From Semisulcospira habei (Eukaryota > Mollusca > Gastropoda > Semisulcospiridae), in assembly GCA_036245525.1 (NCBI GenBank), contig BTPG01000005.1, positions 123,209,318-123,273,317 on the forward strand: DNA of 64,000 nucleotides, in the 5' to 3' direction. Of this stretch, positions 23,413 to 33,863 are shown in pieces. The position numbers and the translations under genes were made by a program. The first letter of the stretch is position 1, and each line of letters opens with the position of its first letter. The notes under the pieces were generated by a model, which searched no databases, was not told the DNA's origin, and was given only the letters and a program-made list of their open reading frames with translations.

Positions 23413-23841
23413 ATGGCGACGATAGCTATTATGATTGGTGGGGCAGTTGTTAATGCATTGGCTTTCAGTGGCTCAAACTATCTCTTTTCAAAAATGGGTA
23501 GAGAAGAATCTGCAGAAGAAATGAAACGTCACAATGAGGCATCAGAAAAACTTGCTCAAGCCCAGCAGGAATATGAAAAGAATAGAATTGAGAAACTTGA
23601 TTTCATCAATGAAAGATTGAGGCTTGAAGGCCACGCACAACATACGTTTTCAAATACAGATGACGCAATTCGTGAATACTATCTTGTCACAGGTGAAGAC
23701 ATGTCTATCCCAAAACCAAAACTAAGTGACTATTACAAACCGAGTACAGAACAAAGAAACGGAGAGATAATCTTTGTTCTAGTGGGAATGACATTTGTTT
23801 ATTTTACAGGAGTTTTCATTGCTAGAAAAAATGGCAGCTGA
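23413..23841 (+). CDS. Two-span membrane protein with coiled-coil middle (142 aa)
   Basis: The N-terminal hydrophobic segment MATIAIMIGGAVVNALAF is followed by a long charged helix (residues ~30-75, rich in Glu, Lys, Gln). Next come the block FSNTDDAIREYY, the block LSDYYKPSTEQRNGEIIF, and a C-terminal span (FVLVGMTFVYFTGVFIA). The FxNTDxA and FYQPS-like blocks match a family I recall from coral and hydra Polintons. Function unknown. Its last 11 nt overlap the integrase start. The ATG is preceded by AATAAAAAT. Confidence 0.72.
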   Translation: MATIAIMIGGAVVNALAFSGSNYLFSKMGREESAEEMKRHNEASEKLAQAQQEYEKNRIEKLDFINERLRLEGHAQHTFSNTDDAIREYYLVTGEDMSIPKPKLSDYYKPSTEQRNGEIIFVLVGMTFVYFTGVFIARKNGS

Positions 23842-24796
23842 AAATAAACTATCGAAAATATATTACTTTCCATCAGGCTATTGGAAAGGGCAAACAGCTA
23901 TTCAGAAATTACATGCCGCTGTGGGCGGAGATATATCACTCAATCAGGTCAAGCAATGGTTACAGAGACAGGCAATTTGGCAGATATATCTCCCTGCTCC
24001 AAGAAAAATAACAAGACCCCATTTCCAAAACACATCACCAAATGACACACACCAAATGGACCTCCTGTTTCTTCCACACGATACAATAAGAAAGAAACGA
24101 TACAAGTAGGCTTTAACTGTTGTTGACATAGCTTCAAGGTATAAGGACGCTGAACCCATATCTGACAAAACAGCCAGTACAGTTGCTACTGCTTTATCAA
24201 AGATATATAGTCGAGGCCCTTTAAGATACCCCAGACTAGTGCAAGTTGATGATGGATCTGAATTCAAAGGTGCTGTTAATCAGTTATTTGCGAAGCATGG
24301 CGTACTGGTCAGACGTGGCATTCCAGGTGTGCACAGATCACAGGCAATTGTAGAAAACTTTAACAAACAGTTATCAGAAAGACTTTTCAGTTATCAGTAT
24401 TCTAAGGAACTCATGCATGACACCCGGAACACTGAATGGGTACAAAGGTTACCACATGTGATAAAAGCAATGAATAACGAAGGACACCCAAAACCTGCTG
24501 ATGCTATTAAATTGAAAACAATTACAGAGCCAAAAACAGGACCAACCCCGGCACCAAACACAAGCTTGTTTACTAAACAGGTGAGATATTTATATCAACC
24601 AGGTGAAGCTGAAAATGACATAAAGCGCAGAGCAACAGACCCCATCTGGTCAACATCCGTTCATAATATAAAAAAAATAATTCCTGGTCCAGACGCAACA
24701 ATATATTACCTGTTCGACCCTGCACCCCAGAGGGCATTTGTCAGAGAAGAATTACAGATTATTCCCCCAGACACCGTTACTCATTTCAGTAACTAA
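23831..24796 (+). pseudogene. Polinton rve-family integrase with one premature stop
   Basis: Retroviral-type DDE integrase that inserts the element. I chose the ATG at 23831 (MAAENKLSKIYYFPSG), just overlapping the upstream gene. The N-terminal YYFPSGYWKGQTAIQKLH block is typical of Polinton integrases. Catalytic acidic residues: Asp in HQMDLLF (residue ~77), Asp in VDDGSEF (~141) and Glu in AIVENFN (~175). A C-terminal SH3/chromo-like region ends in AFVREELQIIPPDT. One TAG at 24107-24109 (codon 93) interrupts an otherwise open frame that continues past it to 24796. The frame is truncated right after the first catalytic Asp region. Its end overlaps the polymerase gene tail-to-tail by 45 nt. 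Confidence 0.9.
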
Positions 24797-27700
24797 GTCG
24801 TCAATTAATTCATCAACCAGTTCATCACAAATGTCTTCAGATAACTTGAGCCTGTAATGTCCGGGTGCATAAGCTTTTTCTTTAGTGTGAAACACTCGTT
24901 TCGTGTCTCCAACTGCAAGTGACTTTTTGTGTGTTTGAATTATTTCAAGATTGTGTTTGTTTGATCTCAGTGACTTGTTTGGATAATCAGGCATTAATGC
25001 ACCATCTAACACTTGCTTGTAATGTTCATGACGTATGTCTTTATTTTTTATTGCTGTTTTTTTTTTATTCCTTTGGCTTTCGACTGACTTCCCTTCTGGT
25101 GCAGTATAGAATACATTTTTGATCTCAGTCCAACGTACTCAACTATTGGCACACCATTTAGTTCATCCTTAAACTTACCAGGCACTTTCTTGTTTTGTGT
25201 GCTAAACAGCGGGTGATCTTTAGGGTAGTCAGACGTGTCATACATGTGTAACTCTGTTTTCATGTCTTCATAAAAGTCTTCAGTAGGCACGTCTATGATC
25301 ATAGAGTCAGTGTCAGTGTATAACAGACGGCAGTCAGGATACTTCGGTTTGAAGTAATCATAATAAAATTCAAGCATCACCAGTTTTGACAACTCCAGAA
25401 TTTCCATACCAATGAATACTGGCTTGTCCAGTTTAACAATCTTTTTTTTTGAGTGACACTGCATACAATGATGAATGAAACTCTTTGTACCCTGTGTACT
25501 GTGGCTTACCTGTAAGTTTAATTGCACCCGATTCAGTTGTGACCAGTCTCACATCTTTTCTGTGATGAGGATTTTCCATTGTCTTGCCAAAACAGGCATT
25601 GTTCATAAGCTTAAAGAAGTCTTTGTCAAATGCAGTGTTGCCGTCTCTGGCACGAAGGGTTGTGTTCTTCATTATGTAATCTTTCATGAAAGCACTCTTA
25701 TCAAATTGAATTCCTCTGTGAACTTTCTTTAATACTAACCCATGTCTGATGTAAAACTGCAGCAAGCGGTAGTGACAAACGTAATTGAATTTGTCATTTA
25801 AATTTGGTACAAGTTTGGTGTCTTCTTTTTTCCCTGTCATACTCATTTTCTCAACAGCTAATGGATAATCATTATGGTAATTGTGTAGGTGGTGTGGATA
25901 CTCTAGGTCGACTTCAAAGATCCAACCCTTCGCGTCGTTTCGGTCAAGATTCATAATATTGTTAGTTAACCCTGTTATGTCATACTGTGACAAATCATAC
26001 AGACAAAAGTTTTTCAAGGGCAATAACTCACACATTGCGAACCCATAAAGGTTATTAGCGTCAAGGTACGTAATGAATGACCTTGACCTCGAGGGGTCAA
26101 GCCCAAGGTCACCATAACCGTCCAGATATTTATTGTTGGCTCTGGCGTAGTTATTTGCTGCAATACTAATGCCTCCTCTCAATCCACGTTCCACCATTTC
26201 ACCCATCGTACGATCAGACAACAGGTCTATAGATATCTTACTGGATTTCAAAAATGCATCCCATGTCATGCCAGGACTAGTTATGTAACAGGCAGGGTCA
26301 AGCTTGTAGTGTAACAAACCCTTTTCACGGTAACTTTCAAATACATCTGCTAGCAAACAAACGTCTGCTTTCAAGTACTGGTCATGGTAGTCACCAATCG
26401 TCTGACATCCTAACTTCCCCCACGCATCAAGTGCGTGTTGATATTCAGAGTCAGAAATACCTTTTCCAGTTAGTGTAGAATAAAATTTCTCTTTTGGTGG
26501 CAGTCTTGTTTCCTCAAACACAACCCAGTGATCAATGTACTCATATGGATACACACCTTTCTTAATCAAGTCTGGTTCAAAATATTTACTCGTTATTGGA
26601 TACTCAGTCAGTCCTTCTGCCAGACTAGCCAATCCTAAAGACAAATGTTGCATGGAGTCATAAAATGCTAATTTATCTAACCTAAAAGTCAAGTATTTCT
26701 CAGTTGTCTGGGCAATACAACTTATGTTTTTGTACGACTCGTCTACAGCCTGCATGATAATGTGTGAATCATATCCCTTCAGATTGTGAAAAAAGATTGG
26801 TAACTTGTATGTCTTAGGATCTATTTTTAATAATAAGTTACAATTGTTATGTGCAGCGCCTCTGTAACATCCAGTTATGTGATCATGGTCACGAACTTTA
26901 TCACATCCCAGAGGTTGTTCACAAATCCAACACGTCTCAGCTGTATCAAATTTCAGTTTGTCTTCTTCTGTCATCACCAAAGGCATCTGACATGTTGTGA
27001 GATACTGTACTACCTGACTATACAGATGTCTCATTTCTGTTAAAAACAGACAAGCTGCATTTTCACCTCTGTAGATAACAGGCTCTGAATGAAGACCGTC
27101 TGACCTAACAATAATGTATCCAAAAGAACACACCACTTGGTCACTCAACTTTATAGTCTTTGGTAATGACTCTGGAACATGACCTTCATATGGTACAACC
27201 AATGATTCAAAATCTGCATACACTACAAACGGCAGCTTTTGCTGATTCCCATAGTTTTTAAAATACACTTGACTACCAGGATCTGGATACTTAAGTACAG
27301 TTTGTATGTCATCAGCTGACCTGCAGTGTAAAATGTGTTTGTGCGCTATTTTAATAGAAGAGAATCTCTGTAAACATCTCTTGCACACTTCCTGTTTCCC
27401 ATTGTGTTTTGTCGTATGTCCGTGAATTAGACGTGACATATTCCTGATAATTGTGTAGTGAAAGTTATTGTCATCGCCGATTAGCAACATGTCAACATGT
27501 TTATCTTCTGACTGCCCATATGTTGGGGCAATTGGAGATACTCTAATTGGCTGTAACTTGTTCTCAGCATTATTATCCCACACAAACACATTTACAGATA
27601 TACCAGGATTTAGTTTTTCAAACAAGTCTATGTCCTCTATTTTAACAGGGAACTCAATGCCACTAAAATCGAGTTCATTTACAAATTTGGTGTAGTTAGA

Positions 27701-28243
27701 TACAAGTTCAGGTTTTGACTTTACAAAGTGTAATTTAGCAAGCACACACCACATGAAACAGAAATTGTCATTGTTCTGTATGTTAACAACAGCCTTTTTG
27801 TTTGCAACCTCAGTTGGTAGTGGCAACCATGATTTACCTAATATAGGATGATACCTAGACTGCTTTAGTTGTAGTTCATGTACGTGTCCTTCGTGCCAAC
27901 CAGACCCCTTCATTCTTGCACTGTCAATTGCTTGGAGGAAGTCAGGTAATAGTCTGTCTCTAAACACGTTCTCTAATTCTCTTCTTGTGTTAACTGTGTG
28001 TTGTCTTGTTGATATATACGATACAATTACCTCACCGTCTACTCTAGTAAATTCTATTTTCGCAACAACCTGAATTTTAACACTGCCTGTAAGAAGATTT
28101 TGTTGTATGACAGAAAAAGAGTTTTCTATTGATTCATAGACATTGTTACTATTAGATATAGGCAAGTTTGTTGTGTGAAACACGTTTCTTAAACCAGATG
28201 AGCCAGGGTTTGATGGGCCAGGGCTTTGTGAATTGTCCGTCAT
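24752..28243 (-). pseudogene. polB: Protein-primed family B DNA polymerase, two frameshifts
   Basis: Replicates the element from terminal-protein primers. Starts MTDNSQSPGPSN at 28243. A C2-HC finger (CKRCLQRF...HILHC) precedes the exonuclease. Exo I is YADFES (residue ~344), a zinc/endonuclease VII-like module CWICEQPLGCDKVRDHDHIT is at ~436, Exo II is HNLKGYDSH (~487) and Exo III is LKADVCLLAD (~624). Polymerase motif A is LDANNLYGF (~728), motif B is KLMNNACFGK (~880), and motif C, YTDTDSM, lies in the next piece at ~25310. The frame breaks at an A-run at 25442-25450 and again at an A-run at 25057-25066. The C-terminal piece, 25012-24752, ends by overlapping the integrase. Both breaks are in homopolymers, so assembly error is a real alternative. 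Confidence 0.92.
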
Positions 28244-28279
28244 TTTTATTTGACTGACAAAATAATAAATGAAAAAATA

Positions 28280-28624
28280 TTACCGCTGGCTCACCTTGTG
28301 TAATACCACTTTATTAACTGTAACACTGTCAATATAAACATTTAGTTTGCGTAGTTGTTTAAATATGCTATAACAAATTTCCCCTAACCAACCATAGTTG
28401 GTATCATCAACTTTAAAAGTAGGTGTCTTTAAATCAACTGTCATGCACTCCACATCTGGATGCTCATCGACATAATCCAAAGTCACACTATATGTAGCAT
28501 ATATTTCTGATGGTGCTGAAAGGCTTATGTAAGTCTGTTTGGGTGATATTAAGTCAGTAAAGTGCATAACATCTTTGAAAAGGTGTGTAAGATCAAGCAC
28601 CTGTATGATTTGTCCGTCTGTCAT
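28280..28624 (-). CDS. Conserved Polinton protein of unknown function (114 aa)
   Basis: Starts MTDGQIIQVLDLTHLFKD just downstream of the ATPase on the same strand and ends 37 bp before the polymerase ATG. Mixed alpha/beta character with VTLDYVDEHPDVECMTVDL, a YGWLGEICYSIFKQL helix, and VNVYIDSVTV-like strands. No catalytic motif. Its ATG is preceded by CCAATAAAA and the polymerase ATG by CAAATAAAA, so both seem to share a promoter/start context. Position between ATPase and polymerase suggests a conserved part of the replication or packaging module. Confidence 0.65.
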   Translation of the reverse strand: MTDGQIIQVLDLTHLFKDVMHFTDLISPKQTYISLSAPSEIYATYSVTLDYVDEHPDVECMTVDLKTPTFKVDDTNYGWLGEICYSIFKQLRKLNVYIDSVTVNKVVLHKVSQR

Positions 28625-28660
28625 TTTTATTGGACAAACAAATGTATAAATTAATTTACA

Positions 28661-29272
28661 TCAATTTACTAACCCATACCCTGTGGGCTGATCTGTCTTT
28701 AAAATGAGCTTTAGATGCTTAGTTGATTTCAGTTTATTTTTTACATCATCACGTTCATGCTTATTTGGGATGACATCGTTTTCTCTGAGACAGTCTTCGA
28801 AGCTGTCACAATCCTTACAGTAAAACAAACAGATAAACTTTAACTGTTCTCGAAAATCTTTCAGAACAGCATTATATTTTTGAGTGAGAATCCATACACT
28901 GACATTTGCGTGTCTGCCACTGAAGGCAAGTTCTGCTAGAGTGTTTCTCTTCTTGACAATGTCTTTCTCTGCAGAACAGTCATCAACAATAAACAAAGTT
29001 GACTGTCCTTCAAATTGCTTGTAAAAATATTGTAGGTAGTCATTCAGTTTTTTCTCAGGGTCAACTAAGTATATGTTGCTGTCAGTCCAAATGAATAAAC
29101 GGTTGTGATAAGCTTTGTTGTGTTTGATTGTAGGACAAAATATTACAATGTTTTCAAAGTGGTGTATGTATCTTGTTTGTAATAAGTCAAGTACAAATTC
29201 AGTTTTCCCACACCCAGTGGCACCACAAAACAATCCACAGTGTGGGTCAAGGGTCATCAAGCTCCGGTTCAT
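28661..29272 (-). CDS. Polinton genome-packaging ATPase (FtsK/HerA-type)
   Basis: Drives DNA into capsids in Polintons and related viruses. I start it at 29272 (MNRSLMTLDPHCG), because an upstream ATG at 29308 would overlap the capsid gene and the 29272 ATG has the ATTAAAATG context. Walker A is GATGCGKTEF at residues ~18-27 (GxxGxGK[ST]). Walker B is STLFIVDDCSA at ~101. A further Gln sensor segment is WILTQKYN, in the arrangement of A32-like packaging ATPases. 203 residues, close to the usual size. Intact frame. The next gene downstream is the 114-residue protein. Confidence 0.9.
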   Translation of the reverse strand: MNRSLMTLDPHCGLFCGATGCGKTEFVLDLLQTRYIHHFENIVIFCPTIKHNKAYHNRLFIWTDSNIYLVDPEKKLNDYLQYFYKQFEGQSTLFIVDDCSAEKDIVKKRNTLAELAFSGRHANVSVWILTQKYNAVLKDFREQLKFICLFYCKDCDSFEDCLRENDVIPNKHERDDVKNKLKSTKHLKLILKTDQPTGYGLVN

Positions 29273-29291
29273 TTTAATACACAATATAATT

Positions 29292-30575
29292 TTAATATAT
29301 GTGTCCACTCAGTCTGCTTTCTGCAATATTGAGTTGTGCGTCATAAATCAGGTACAAATATATGTTTATGGCTTCGGCTTTTTCAACCTTTTTTTGTATC
29401 TGAATTGTAATCCCATCACTACCGTTCTCGACAGTTCGTCCTGACCCATGAAGGTAGTCGTCATCTGTACTACGAAGGTCTAGCCACAGTGCATACTTGT
29501 TTGTAAGGTATTGTCCGATCCTAATTTCATACAGATGTAGATCTTTGCACGCAATGTTTGCTGGTTTATCTCTAATCCTTCCACCCGCAAAATACTTTGT
29601 GGTTTCGTCATAGTGCTGGTATGGTAACATTCCAGATGCATACACTTGATTAGGGCGGCCTTCGATTGTACAGGACAAATGTGTAATCTTAGGATTGTAG
29701 AATTTTTCTGAATCTCTTTTGTATGGACTCACCGGTTCAACAAACAACATAAGAATACCTTTCAGTGACCTAGCAGGTGTGTTTAAGTTTATGTTCCACA
29801 TTGGGTCACTCTTGTCTTTTTGCATTAAACTATGTCTAATTACCCTGTCATAATAAATTGGAAGTCTTGACTGGTACTGATTTTGAATGAGTCTGGCTAG
29901 ATCAGTGTGTGTGACAATTTCATATTCCAAAGAAATGTTAGAGATCTTGTATGTTGCATCTGCGGCAGATGATTTTATAACTTTGGAGTAGTCATTGAAA
30001 GTTAGTTCAAAGCTCAGACGGTCATTCAGTGCCCCTTGATAATAAGGCAAATGTGCTGTGAGGATTTCAAACTCAAGTGGAATGTAAAATCTGGTTCCAT
30101 ATGTTTCTGCTATAATAACGTCCTGGGCTGCTGACGTTGATTTATCTCCAGCATTGATTCGAAGTTTACCAACATTATCAGACTGTATGCCTTGGTAAAT
30201 ACGATCCTCTCGTTCTTCTCTTGTAAGCCACAGATCTTTGTAACAGTAGAATACATCGGAGTCGTCAAGACTAAACACTTCCTGTCCTTCAAGTTTTACT
30301 TTAATAGTTCTAACAATTGCTCTGCCAAGATTGTCAACTAGAGTTCTGTTTACGTCTGCGTCTGATGAAAGTTCAATATTAAATGCTAGGCGTGCAGTGC
30401 CAGGAACAATAACGTCACTGGGACCTAGGTTTGGAAACTTGACTGTAAGTGTTTGGTTCTGGTCTATGGTACTTGGATTGTTTGTGATGACGATTGATTG
30501 TCTAATGCCCTTAACACCCAGAGGCTCACGTAGTTTTCTGTATGGGTCTAACTTTGATCCGTAAGACTGTGTCAT
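29292..30575 (-). CDS. Major capsid protein candidate (double jelly-roll type)
   Basis: Forms the hexon-like shell if correct. I start at 30575 (MTQSYGSKLDPYRK), where the ATG carries the AATAAAAATG context, rather than at 30590. 427 residues, beta-rich throughout: an N-terminal arm with NNPSTIDQNQTLTVKFPNLG, then VIVPGTARLAFNIEL, KVKLEGQEVFSLDDSDVFY and FYIPLEFEILTAHLPYY in the first half; MWNINLNTPARSLKGILMLF in the second half. Such two-part beta proteins next to the packaging ATPase are the capsid proteins of Polintons. I recognise the SLDDxDVFYCYxDLW block from cnidarian relatives. Structure prediction would settle it. Intact; divergent from the next gene across 40 bp. Confidence 0.75.
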   Translation of the reverse strand: MTQSYGSKLDPYRKLREPLGVKGIRQSIVITNNPSTIDQNQTLTVKFPNLGPSDVIVPGTARLAFNIELSSDADVNRTLVDNLGRAIVRTIKVKLEGQEVFSLDDSDVFYCYKDLWLTREEREDRIYQGIQSDNVGKLRINAGDKSTSAAQDVIIAETYGTRFYIPLEFEILTAHLPYYQGALNDRLSFELTFNDYSKVIKSSAADATYKISNISLEYEIVTHTDLARLIQNQYQSRLPIYYDRVIRHSLMQKDKSDPMWNINLNTPARSLKGILMLFVEPVSPYKRDSEKFYNPKITHLSCTIEGRPNQVYASGMLPYQHYDETTKYFAGGRIRDKPANIACKDLHLYEIRIGQYLTNKYALWLDLRSTDDDYLHGSGRTVENGSDGITIQIQKKVEKAEAINIYLYLIYDAQLNIAESRLSGHIY

Positions 30576-30615
30576 TTTTATTATGCACAATAAAAAATAA
30601 TAAATTAATAAAACA
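30576..30615. promoter_or_regulatory. 40-bp AT-rich divergent promoter region
   Basis: The only sequence between the capsid candidate (minus) and the coiled-coil gene (plus). It contains several AATAAA/TTTATT steps (ATGCACAATAAAAAATAATAA). Both transcripts must initiate here or within the opposite gene. Confidence 0.5.
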
Positions 30616-31862
30616 ATGGCAGCAGGAGGATTTAATCATGAAGATTTTGAAATGGATGACATGATTGTCTCAGATACCAGTATCACAGATATGACTGGAA
30701 TGGTAACTACTTCTAGTATGTATCATGAACTGTTAAAAGACAAAGTAAACTCATTTTATGACAGTGTTGGTGTCCACCCAGATGTAATAGATCCTAACCA
30801 ATTTGAATATGATAAAGGACATTTATTTGTAAATACAGACAGAGGGAAAATATATCTAACACATAAAAATAATCCTTCTAAGTTTAGAGCTTTAAGTACA
30901 ATTAAAGGTGAAGTCGGTGGTAACTCTGGTTTGGCAAGGTATCTTGGAATTGGAGGGTATCCTGTCACGCCAAGACTGGCTAGTGTTCTTCACGACACGC
31001 AAACAAAGTTACCAACAGGGCAACAAATTGAAATGGCACCTGTAACAAACCTACCAGAAATAGCAAACACAGTGATACAAGAAACCTCATTTACTGAAGG
31101 ACAAATAAATGACGCTATGAAAACAATAGATGACCCACCTTTGTCAATGCGGGAGATTATGGGATTGGATAAATCACTGCAGACAATAAGAGGTGAGATG
31201 GTAAATAATGTTGCCAAACTGGGTGAGCTTGATAAACACATAGAACGTGAAAAAGAGAAACTGGCTACCGCAGACAATGGAAATCTTGACACAGAAATGA
31301 AAGAAAGAATTCAACACAGATTAAATGATTTGCAGATAGAAAGATCAGGACGGTTAGAAACAATTAGTATTGGAAGACAAAAACTAAAATCACAGGTCAA
31401 CAGAATTAGAGAAACTATTCAGAAAATACTTCACGAAGACACTACTCTGGCTGAGAGACTAAAAACACTTTTCAGAGAACAGGGTATTACAATTGCTAGT
31501 TTAATTACTGCTCTTGGGTTTATTATCAGTACTGTAGTGCTGGCTGTCTCCGGTGCTGGGGTTAGTGGGGGTGCACCACCAACCCCGGGCCCACCAACCC
31601 CGGGTCCCCCGACTCCAACAGACCCAAAAGATTTACAGACGTGGGTAAAAAAAACAGTTGTCTCACATATCAGACTTGCTTAAGAAAGAAATTGGCTGTG
31701 AAAGCAGTAGACGCGTTGCCCGGTATAATAGGCACTGTTGTCAGTTGGTTGATTAGTACAGCGGCAAAGGCAGTAGGGTTTATGGCAGAGCATGTGTGGA
31801 TCTTTTTGGTGACAGTAGGAGGGTTGATGGTGGGTTATTTAATGAAACAGATAAAGAAGTAA
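30616..31862 (+). pseudogene. Large coiled-coil membrane protein, frameshifted near its C-terminus
   Basis: Probable structural protein of the element. The first frame (30616-31683) starts MAAGGFNHEDFEMDDMIVSDT. It has an ordered N-domain, a long charged coiled-coil at residues ~185-285, the block FREQGITIASLITALGFIIS leading into a membrane span, and then a Pro-rich linker with PPTPG repeats (~318-332). The conserved hydrophobic tail (VDALPGIIGTVVSWLISTAA and a last span ending at 31862) lies in a different frame, joined through an A-run at 31648-31655 and a second small indel near 31690. I recall cnidarian Polinton proteins with exactly this domain order in one frame. The end overlaps the convergent minus-strand gene by 24 nt. 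Confidence 0.72.
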
Positions 31863-33108
31863 TACTCCTAATCCAGTGAGGCCTATTACCAATGCAGTTC
31901 TCTCTGACTCATGAGTGTCAGGGGTTGGTGTAGGGGTTACCGCTTGTATGAGTGCCGGTGTTGGGGCCGGGGCTGGGGCCGGGGGTGTTACCATCTGTAA
32001 TGATTTTAATGACTGTACGTGTGTGGTTGTTGCTCCTAAGTTTACAGATTGATTGAGACCGAGTTTTTGACCAACACCTGCAACAACTATTTCATTATTA
32101 TAATTTGTTATTGTACCCATTTGGAGTTGAAGGTCAGATGGTAACATGTATAACCCGATTCCAACTACAAAGTCAACTTTTGATCTAGCATATCTGAGTA
32201 CGTCTTGGTAGCGTTGTATGCTTGATGGGAGATCAACTGTTGAATTAATTGAATCTTCAAGATTTTCAACAAACTGTTTTTGTGCTTCAAATTTACCACT
32301 TCCATTCAAAATGTTTGATTTTGTTAGTGATTGTGCTCCTAATATACACCAGACATATGTTCTGATATGTTCTGATAGACTCATTTACGCGCTCGACTCC
32401 TGCTTGAGTAAACCCGTCAGATTTATCTAAAATAAATGTGGTCCATGCGTTAGTCTGCTTCTGCTCTATTGATCCTATCCAGACTTGTGATTTTGATGAG
32501 AATGAAGTGTAACCAGGGTAGTAATCTTGAGGGTATTGTCTGTGACTCAAAGCGTAATACAATGTACCCATGCCATGGTGATCATCAAGTTTTTGTGTGA
32601 AGTCATACTTAGTGCTTATGTTAAATTCATTACAGATGCGTTCAAATGCTTTCATATCCATGGGGTTGTTAAACCTGTTGAAACTGGATTCAGTGGGCAG
32701 TGGTGTATGAAGTTCTGACAGAATACGTCTAAGCTGGTAATAAATATGGAAATGATACACAGATCTAATCAGTTTGTTTGAGTGATTCAAATGATCTGTA
32801 AATGAAACACCACAGCCTGTAGTAGAACACAGTATAGCAAAATTGAGTTGGTTTTGAAACATCTGTAGTGGACTTGAGGACCACTTTCTTGCAGTTGAGT
32901 CATCTGTTATTGGAGGGTTTAGATAATGATCAAACGGATTTGGTACTTTGACTTGAAATAGATCTTGTACGCTTGCGTCAGACACAGCAATATCAAGCTG
33001 GTTTAATTGAATTATTTTCTGTTCATAAGTAGGTGCGACATTGTATTTGGCATCCACATTAAATTGAAATGCGTTTGTAGTGGTAATGGTTGGTGATTTA
33101 AATTCCAT
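31839..33108 (-). pseudogene. ~450-codon Polinton structural protein split by a 10-bp duplication
   Basis: The N-terminal piece (33108 to about 32360) starts MEFKSPTITTTNAFQFNVDA and carries NPFDHYLNPPITDDSTARKW, NFAILCSTTGCGVSFTDHL and TFILDKSDGFTQAGVERVNE. The second piece (about 32384-31839) continues with IRTYVWCILGAQSL, EAQKQFVENLEDSI, IGLYMLPSDLQLQMG, a Pro/Ala linker (PAPAPAPTP) and a C-terminal membrane anchor. At 32355-32375 the 10-mer TATGTTCTGA is present twice in tandem, which shifts the frame exactly between the pieces. Family known to me only as hypothetical in cnidarian Polintons. No enzymatic motif. Divergent from the penton-like gene by 24 bp. Confidence 0.75.
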
Positions 33109-33132
33109 CCTTTTTTATATGAGATAATAAAA
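33109..33132. promoter_or_regulatory. 24-bp divergent intergenic spacer
   Basis: Separates two oppositely oriented genes and holds TATATGAGATAATAAAA. The plus-strand ATG has the AATAAAAATG context. Too short for two independent promoters of the usual kind. Confidence 0.45.
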
Positions 33133-33843
33133 ATGTTTATTACCTTAACAAATCTTGACACAAGCAAACCAGTGTGGTTAACTAATGGGATTGATAATCG
33201 GGATGGTAGCAAGTCTGTAGCTATCCATGAAATGTTCTATACAGTAAAATGGTTTAATGTAACAGATGATATATATAATAAAGTAATTTTTGATGGTAAG
33301 ACTGAAGCTATACCACCTGGGTATTATGACTTGTGTACTATAGCTGAATGGTTTCAAAGTAAATTTAAAATTAAAGCAACTTTAAATCCAACTAACCTAC
33401 TTGTTACATTAGAATTTCTGAAACAAGATTGGTTAAAAATTTCAGATAGATTTGCATATTTACTTGGATTTTATATTGACGAAGATTGGTGGAGATCAGA
33501 TGATTTAGATGAAGCTATGTCTGGTATTATAACAATGAAGACAAAAAAACTTAAAATAACTGGAAAACGTCCTGTCAATTTGTCAGTACACACAGTGCTA
33601 AATGCTTATTTGAAAGAACTAAACACATCTGAGAATGTTCACAATGGAAAGCCTTCAACTTTGTTGAGATGCTTACCTACTGGAACTGCTCCGTATTGTG
33701 AAAGTGTGGTTGTTAGATTTCCTAATTTGCAGTTTAAGAAATTAGGTTCTAGTTTCTTTGAGTCACTGAGTATATATGTAACTAATCAGGATGACAAACC
33801 AGTTCTTATGCATGACTTTAGTGTTGTGTTGGAAGTTAAATAA
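33133..33843 (+). CDS. Minor capsid (penton-like) protein candidate (236 aa)
   Basis: Starts MFITLTNLDTSKPVWLTNG. Features shared with Polinton/adintovirus penton candidates: an N-terminal strand, the IPPGYYDLCTIAEWF motif (residues ~57-71) after a variable region, LKISDRFAYLLGF (~100-112), and a C-terminal beta half with STLLRCLPTG, VVVRFPNLQFKKL and a final FSVVLEVK. The [LI]PPGYY...LGF spacing is what I associate with the single-jelly-roll minor capsid family. Intact. The ATG has the AATAAAAATG context. Confidence 0.6.
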   Translation: MFITLTNLDTSKPVWLTNGIDNRDGSKSVAIHEMFYTVKWFNVTDDIYNKVIFDGKTEAIPPGYYDLCTIAEWFQSKFKIKATLNPTNLLVTLEFLKQDWLKISDRFAYLLGFYIDEDWWRSDDLDEAMSGIITMKTKKLKITGKRPVNLSVHTVLNAYLKELNTSENVHNGKPSTLLRCLPTGTAPYCESVVVRFPNLQFKKLGSSFFESLSIYVTNQDDKPVLMHDFSVVLEVK

Positions 33844-33863
33844 TTTTATTTTTGTTTATAAAA

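Noticed and set aside
30756..31292. Minus-strand frames over the coiled-coil gene
   Set aside because: Antisense shadows of a gene supported by family resemblance.
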